The notes under the pieces are model-generated. The model was given only the letters and a program-made list of their open reading frames with translations, made no database searches and had not been told where the DNA came from. Both the position numbers and the translations under genes were made by a program. Positions 60,567-64,000 of a stretch of DNA of 64,000 nucleotides are shown piece by piece; position 1 is the stretch's first letter; each line of letters starts with the position of its first letter. The stretch is from Sphingobacterium sp. PCS056. Its GTDB lineage: Bacteria; Bacteroidota; Bacteroidia; Sphingobacteriales; Sphingobacteriaceae. The stretch is taken from contig NZ_CP096883.1 in assembly GCF_023273895.1 (NCBI RefSeq), forward strand, positions 2,170,001 through 2,234,000, written 5' to 3'.

Positions 60567-60788
60567 ATGGGAAAGTCTAATAAAAACCCAAATAAGTGGA
60601 TGGTTTTTATCTCGTTGCCACTGCAAATGGGAGTCACCATTTATTTGATGTATATGTTAGGCACATGGCTAGATGAGAAATACCATTTTTCTAATGGTCT
60701 TGCCATGAAAATATGCACATTTATCGGTATTTTCGCCTCACTTTATCATTTTATACGAGAAGCTAATCGATTGAACAGGGATGAATAA
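60567..60788 (+). CDS. AtpZ/AtpI-family F1Fo ATPase accessory protein
   Basis: A 73-residue protein with two membrane helices (WMVFISLPLQMGVTIYLMYMLGTWL and KICTFIGIFASLYHFI), the AtpZ pattern: GTWLDEKYHF between the helices. It heads the ATP synthase operon, where AtpZ/AtpI proteins help c-ring assembly or ion loading. It overlaps the next gene by 8 bp, implying coupled translation. Not needed for catalysis in most bacteria. Confidence 0.85.
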   Translation: MGKSNKNPNKWMVFISLPLQMGVTIYLMYMLGTWLDEKYHFSNGLAMKICTFIGIFASLYHFIREANRLNRDE

Positions 60789-61185
60789 TTACATTAAATT
60801 TATTGCAATACTTCTAATTTTTACTGTTATCCTTTTTGGGGCACACTATTATGCGTTACCATCTTTTGGGATTACTGATTTTAAAAGTTTAACGGGTTTT
60901 GAACTGTATAGCTTATATGCATTTGAATCTGTTGCATCATTAGTGCTAGTAATTGTTATCCTGATCTCCGATGCTGTAATGCCCAAAAATATTGGTTTTA
61001 TTTTTTTGGGATTGATCACGTTAAAGGCTGCATTAAGTTATGTGTTTTTTAGAGGTGGTTTAAATCATTCGTCGGGTGATATCTTCGAATATAATTTTTT
61101 AATCGTGTTTTTTCTTTACTTGTTTTTTGATGTATTAGTCGCATTTAAGGTCATTAATAAAGAAGTGGAATCAGTCAATAAGTAA
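60781..61185 (+). CDS. AtpI-like membrane protein of the ATP synthase operon
   Basis: A 134-residue protein with four hydrophobic segments (about 5-25, 42-62, 68-88 and 103-125), few charges and no strong family match by eye. Its position between the AtpZ-like gene and atpB, with an 8-bp overlap upstream, is that of the Bacteroidota ATP synthase subunit I-type proteins. The helix FIFLGLITLKAALSYVFF contains a single Lys that could matter. Role in Fo assembly is inferred from context only. Confidence 0.75.
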   Translation: MNNYIKFIAILLIFTVILFGAHYYALPSFGITDFKSLTGFELYSLYAFESVASLVLVIVILISDAVMPKNIGFIFLGLITLKAALSYVFFRGGLNHSSGDIFEYNFLIVFFLYLFFDVLVAFKVINKEVESVNK

Positions 61186-61263
61186 TTTTAATAAAAAGTT
61201 CAAATTAATCGCAAAAAATGACAAATAATATTGTATTTTTGCGCAAAAATAAAAAAACAGAAC

Positions 61264-62352
61264 ATGGGGAGCGTTAAGAAAGCATTTCTTTTTTTTGCAG
61301 TGATTTTATTTACTGTTAATCCGTTTTTTGCTAAAGCTAATGAAGTAAGCGAAGAGCCTAAATCTCAAGACGAAGAGATTAAATCCTACATCGAGCATCA
61401 CTTGCAAGATGATCATTATTTTTCTTTATTTACAGATAAAGAAGCGGGTAAAACTTTTGGATTCCCATTGCCTGTAATATTAATTGATGGTGGAATTAAA
61501 GTTTTTATGTCTTCGGCATTCGATTTCGGAAAACAAGTAGTCGAAAAAGATGGTCAATTTTATACATTATACCATGGTAAAATTTATAAAACGGATGCTG
61601 CGGGTACACTTAATTATGATGAACATCATCACCCTACCAATAAAAAACCTTTAGACTTTTCTATCACGAAAAATGTTTTTGGTTTACTGTTAACGACTGT
61701 AATATTATTTTGGGGCTTTTTAGGCCTAGCAAAAACATACAAAAAAGGTGCTAATAACTTACCAAAAGGTTTTGGACGTGTGTTGGAGCCCATGGTACTT
61801 TATGTACGTGATGAGATGGCGATTCCAAATATCGGACATCGTTATAAAGAATTTATGCCTTACTTATTGTCGGTTTTCTTTATGATCTTGGTTTTAAATC
61901 TTTTGGGTTTAACACCGCTAGGATTCAATGTGACTGGTAATATCACGGTTACTTTCTGTTTAGCAATCTTTACATTTTTATTTATCAATCTGAAAGCAAA
62001 TAAGGATTATTGGAAACATATTTTCTGGATGCCAGGTGTACCAGTTCCTTTCAAAATTGCTTTAGCACCCATTGAGTTTTTAGGTTTATTTACTAAACCA
62101 TTCTCTTTAATGGTTCGTTTATTTGCCAATATTACGGCTGGTCACACAGTTGTAATGGGTTTAATTGCCGTTGTTTATTTGCTACAGGAGCAACTATCGG
62201 TAGGTGGAAGTATCGGTGTGTCAATGTTATTGACGACCTTCCTTATGGTAGTTGAAATATTAGTCGCATTTTTACAAGCGTTTATCTTCACGATGTTGTC
62301 ATCTCTATTTATTGGAATGGCTGTCGAAGAGCATAACGAGGCACATCACTAA
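61264..62352 (+). CDS. atpB: ATP synthase Fo subunit a
   Basis: Stator membrane subunit carrying the proton half-channels. The protein of 362 residues is much longer than E. coli subunit a because of an N-terminal signal-like segment (FFAVILFTVNPFFAKA) and a 100-residue acidic, His-containing extension before the first channel helix, a known feature in Bacteroidota. The essential Arg is in KPFSLMVRLFANITAGHTVV. The ATG at 61264 is preferred over an in-frame 61231 codon (TTG) because the signal peptide begins here; TATTTTTG at 61234-61241 could be an internal promoter. Confidence 0.95.
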   Translation: MGSVKKAFLFFAVILFTVNPFFAKANEVSEEPKSQDEEIKSYIEHHLQDDHYFSLFTDKEAGKTFGFPLPVILIDGGIKVFMSSAFDFGKQVVEKDGQFYTLYHGKIYKTDAAGTLNYDEHHHPTNKKPLDFSITKNVFGLLLTTVILFWGFLGLAKTYKKGANNLPKGFGRVLEPMVLYVRDEMAIPNIGHRYKEFMPYLLSVFFMILVLNLLGLTPLGFNVTGNITVTFCLAIFTFLFINLKANKDYWKHIFWMPGVPVPFKIALAPIEFLGLFTKPFSLMVRLFANITAGHTVVMGLIAVVYLLQEQLSVGGSIGVSMLLTTFLMVVEILVAFLQAFIFTMLSSLFIGMAVEEHNEAHH

Positions 62353-62388
62353 GAAATTTTTTGTTTAATTATATTTAAATCATTTATT

Positions 62389-62577
62389 ATGTACAATTTA
62401 ATTGGAGCAGGTTTAATCGTTATCGGAGCAGGATTAGGTCTAGGTAAAATCGGTGGTTCAGCAATGGAAGCAATCGCTCGCCAACCAGAAGCAGCTAGTA
62501 AAATCCAAACTGCGATGATCATTATCGGAGCCTTATTAGAAGGTTTAGCTTTCGGTGCGTTATTATTAGGTAAATAA
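62389..62577 (+). CDS. atpE: ATP synthase Fo subunit c
   Basis: Rotor ring subunit with two membrane helices and the polar loop ARQPEA. The proton-binding Glu is in GALLEGLAFGALLLG of the second helix; the first helix has the glycine-rich pattern GAGLGLGKIGG. No second polar partner typical of sodium-binding rings is obvious, so proton coupling is likely. The 62-residue form is shorter than the usual 75-80 at the N-terminus. A strong hairpin follows between this gene and atpF. Confidence 0.95.
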   Translation: MYNLIGAGLIVIGAGLGLGKIGGSAMEAIARQPEAASKIQTAMIIIGALLEGLAFGALLLGK

Positions 62578-62593
62578 TCACCCAATGAATTTA

Positions 62594-62632
62594 AAAGTAT
62601 TATTTATGACGGTTGGTCATAAATAATACTTT
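62594..62632 (+). other. Strong stem-loop between atpE and atpF
   Basis: Perfect 17-bp arms (AAAGTATTATTTATGAC and its complement) with loop GGTTG. No T run follows, so it is more likely an mRNA-stabilising or partial attenuating structure than a full terminator. Confidence 0.75.
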
Positions 62633-62669
62633 CAATTAGACGAAATACAAAAAATATTATCATACATCA

Positions 62670-63170
62670 ATGGAAAAATTAATAGAACAGTTTTCATTTG
62701 GTTTGTTTTTCTGGCAAGTCATCATCTTATTAATCATTATCTTTTTATTAGGTAAATTTGCTTGGAAACCGATCATGGCTGCTTTGGCAGAACGTGAACA
62801 AGGTATTTCTGATGCTTTGGAATCTGCTGAAAAAGCTAAGTTGGAGATGGCACGGTTGACAAATGAAAATGAATCCTTATTGAAGGAAGCTCGTGTAGAA
62901 CGTGATCTTATCTTGAAAGAAGCTAAAGAAATGAAAGATAAGATTGTTGCTGAAGCAAAAAATGTAGCGCAAACAGAAGGTGCTAAAATGATTGCTCAAG
63001 CTTCAATCGAAATCAATGAGCAAAAGAATAAAGCAATGGCAGAAGTAAAAAATCAAGTTTCTACTTTAGCATTGGATATTGCTCGTAAAGTATTAAGCAA
63101 AGAATTTGAAGACCAAAATAAGCAAGAAGCGTTGATCGCAGATTTGCTCAAAGACGTGAAAGTAAACTAA
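62670..63170 (+). CDS. atpF: ATP synthase Fo subunit b
   Basis: Peripheral stalk subunit of 166 residues: one N-terminal membrane helix (FFWQVIILLIIIFLLGKFAW) and a long right-handed coiled coil rich in Ala, Glu and Lys (ESAEKAKLEMARLTNENESLLKEARVERD). The KFAWKPIMAALAEREQGI boundary is typical of AtpF. It is third from the start of the catalytic complex genes and precedes atpH by 31 bp. Confidence 0.95.
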   Translation: MEKLIEQFSFGLFFWQVIILLIIIFLLGKFAWKPIMAALAEREQGISDALESAEKAKLEMARLTNENESLLKEARVERDLILKEAKEMKDKIVAEAKNVAQTEGAKMIAQASIEINEQKNKAMAEVKNQVSTLALDIARKVLSKEFEDQNKQEALIADLLKDVKVN

Positions 63171-63201
63171 TCGGTCATTCAAATTTTATCATTAAAGAAG
63201 T

Positions 63202-63747
63202 ATGTCAGTATTTAAAGTAGCATCAAGATATGCGAAATCATTAATTGATTTGGCAAAAGAACAAGGTAGTTTGGACGCTATCAAAACGGATATGGATCAA
63301 TTCATCGAAGTTTTGAAAGCTAATCCTGAGCTACGTGCAGTATTGTCTAATCCAATTATTAAATTGGACAAGAAAGTAAATATCTTAGAGGCATTATTTA
63401 AAGATAAAATCAATCCTGCTATTTTATCATTCTTCAATATCATGATCCAAAAGGGTCGTGCTGAAGTGATCGAAGCTGCTGCTCATGAGTTTGTTCGTGA
63501 GTACAATGAAGTAAAAGGAATTGTAAACGCTACAGTAATATCTGCAGCACCACTTTCTGATACTAATTTATCAGAATTAAAAGCAACAATTGCCAATCAA
63601 ATTAATGCACAGGTATTGATTACAAATAAAGTTGATCAATCGTTGATCGGTGGATTTGTGATTACTATTGGTGATAAACAATATGATGCAAGTATTGCAG
63701 GTAAATTAAATAGATTAGAAAGATATTTTGAAGGTCAACGCGTATAG
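63202..63747 (+). CDS. atpH: ATP synthase F1 subunit delta
   Basis: Links the peripheral stalk to F1. The 181-residue protein shows the family start SVFKVASRYAKSLIDLAKEQG, the ELRAVLSNPIIKLDKKVNIL segment and the C-terminal IGGFVITIGDKQYDASIAGKLNRL. Normal length. Followed after 49 bp by atpA, completing the order Z-I-B-E-F-H-A. Confidence 0.95.
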   Translation: MSVFKVASRYAKSLIDLAKEQGSLDAIKTDMDQFIEVLKANPELRAVLSNPIIKLDKKVNILEALFKDKINPAILSFFNIMIQKGRAEVIEAAAHEFVREYNEVKGIVNATVISAAPLSDTNLSELKATIANQINAQVLITNKVDQSLIGGFVITIGDKQYDASIAGKLNRLERYFEGQRV

Positions 63748-63796
63748 TGTTGATTTTAACATTTAACAAAATCAAGAACCCCTTATAATAATAACA

Positions 63797-64000
63797 ATGA
63801 TAGAGGTAAGACCAGATGAGGTTTCGGCAGTTTTAAGAGAACAATTGTCGGGCTTTAAATCAGAAGCCGAACTAGAGGAAGTTGGTACCGTACTTAGTAT
63901 TGGTGACGGTATTGCTCGTATTTACGGCTTAACTAAAGTTCAGTCCGGTGAATTGGTTGAATTTGATAACGGATTACAAGGTATCGTATTAAACTTAGAA
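63797..64000 (+). CDS. atpA: ATP synthase F1 subunit alpha, 5' part
   Basis: The first 68 codons are in the window, the rest lies beyond the right edge. The translation begins MIEVRPDEVSAVLREQL and continues with VGTVLSIGDGIARIYGL and GELVEFDNGLQGIVLNLE, the conserved N-terminal beta-barrel of AtpA. The Walker A motif would follow outside the window. Confidence 0.95.
   Translation, partial: MIEVRPDEVSAVLREQLSGFKSEAELEEVGTVLSIGDGIARIYGLTKVQSGELVEFDNGLQGIVLNLE

Noticed and set aside
62594..62632. Rho-independent terminator inside the atp operon
   Set aside because: The stem is strong but there is no T run, and essential genes follow; treated as a stability or attenuation structure.

Overview
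The window is bacterial chromosome from a low-GC member of the Bacteroidota, most likely Sphingobacterium or a close relative in the Sphingobacteriaceae. Evidence: the 16S sequence style, the Bacteroidetes-type promoters (TTTG, about 19 bp, TAnnTTTG), the near absence of Shine-Dalgarno sites, a serine palmitoyltransferase operon, a T9SS sorting-domain protein, a C-terminal TonB-domain protein and a DUF4397 lipoprotein. Genus-level placement is inference from reading, not from an alignment.

Layout. 1-9.2 kb: 3' part of priA, pcm, a membrane-anchored MutS-like ATPase with a hotdog thioesterase, then an aldehyde dehydrogenase/DUF779/AraC module and smpB. 9.6-14 kb: a five-gene sphingolipid operon (serine palmitoyltransferase, GNAT-like ceramide synthase candidate, ketosphinganine reductase candidate, CDP-alcohol phosphotransferase, GtrA). 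14-20.5 kb: a gene-free stretch with a 52-bp perfect palindrome, G-tracts and degenerate short repeats, followed by a complete 16S-tRNA-Ile-tRNA-Ala-23S-5S operon with its own promoter and terminator. 20.5-26 kb: a decayed segment, a tiny His-rich lipoprotein, a LacI regulator, a radical SAM protein, a MazG-like pyrophosphohydrolase and a pseudouridine synthase with seven 30-residue repeats. 26-32 kb: lytic transglycosylase, an intact IS256-family element inserted into a terminator, and lolA-ftsK. 32-44.5 kb: DUF4397 lipoprotein, MORN/TonB protein, tyrS, acpH-like, amino-acid permease, rlmF, kup, mini T9SS protein, ispG, LiaF-like protein. 44.8-51.2 kb: MlaE/MlaF-like ABC pair, rRNA methyltransferase, an unrecognised conserved Cys-rich protein and parE. 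51.4-56.7 kb: two convergent gene groups (SPFH-GYF and zinc-ribbon membrane protein facing an actin-fold membrane protein and two coiled-coil proteins). 57-64 kb: a cupin isomerase, an 860-bp gene-poor gap, a Pif1-like helicase and the F1Fo ATP synthase operon up to the start of atpA.

Most of the window is housekeeping. The best candidates for new biology are the SPFH/zinc-ribbon/actin-fold/coiled-coil neighbourhood (51.4-56.7 kb), which looks like a membrane-stress or membrane-remodelling system related in logic to the PspA/YdjFGHI modules; the unrecognised 593-residue protein at 47.4-49.1 kb; the five-gene ceramide operon; and the palindromic, G-quadruplex-capable element upstream of the rRNA operon. 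All functions are inferred from sequence motifs read by eye; no database search was run.
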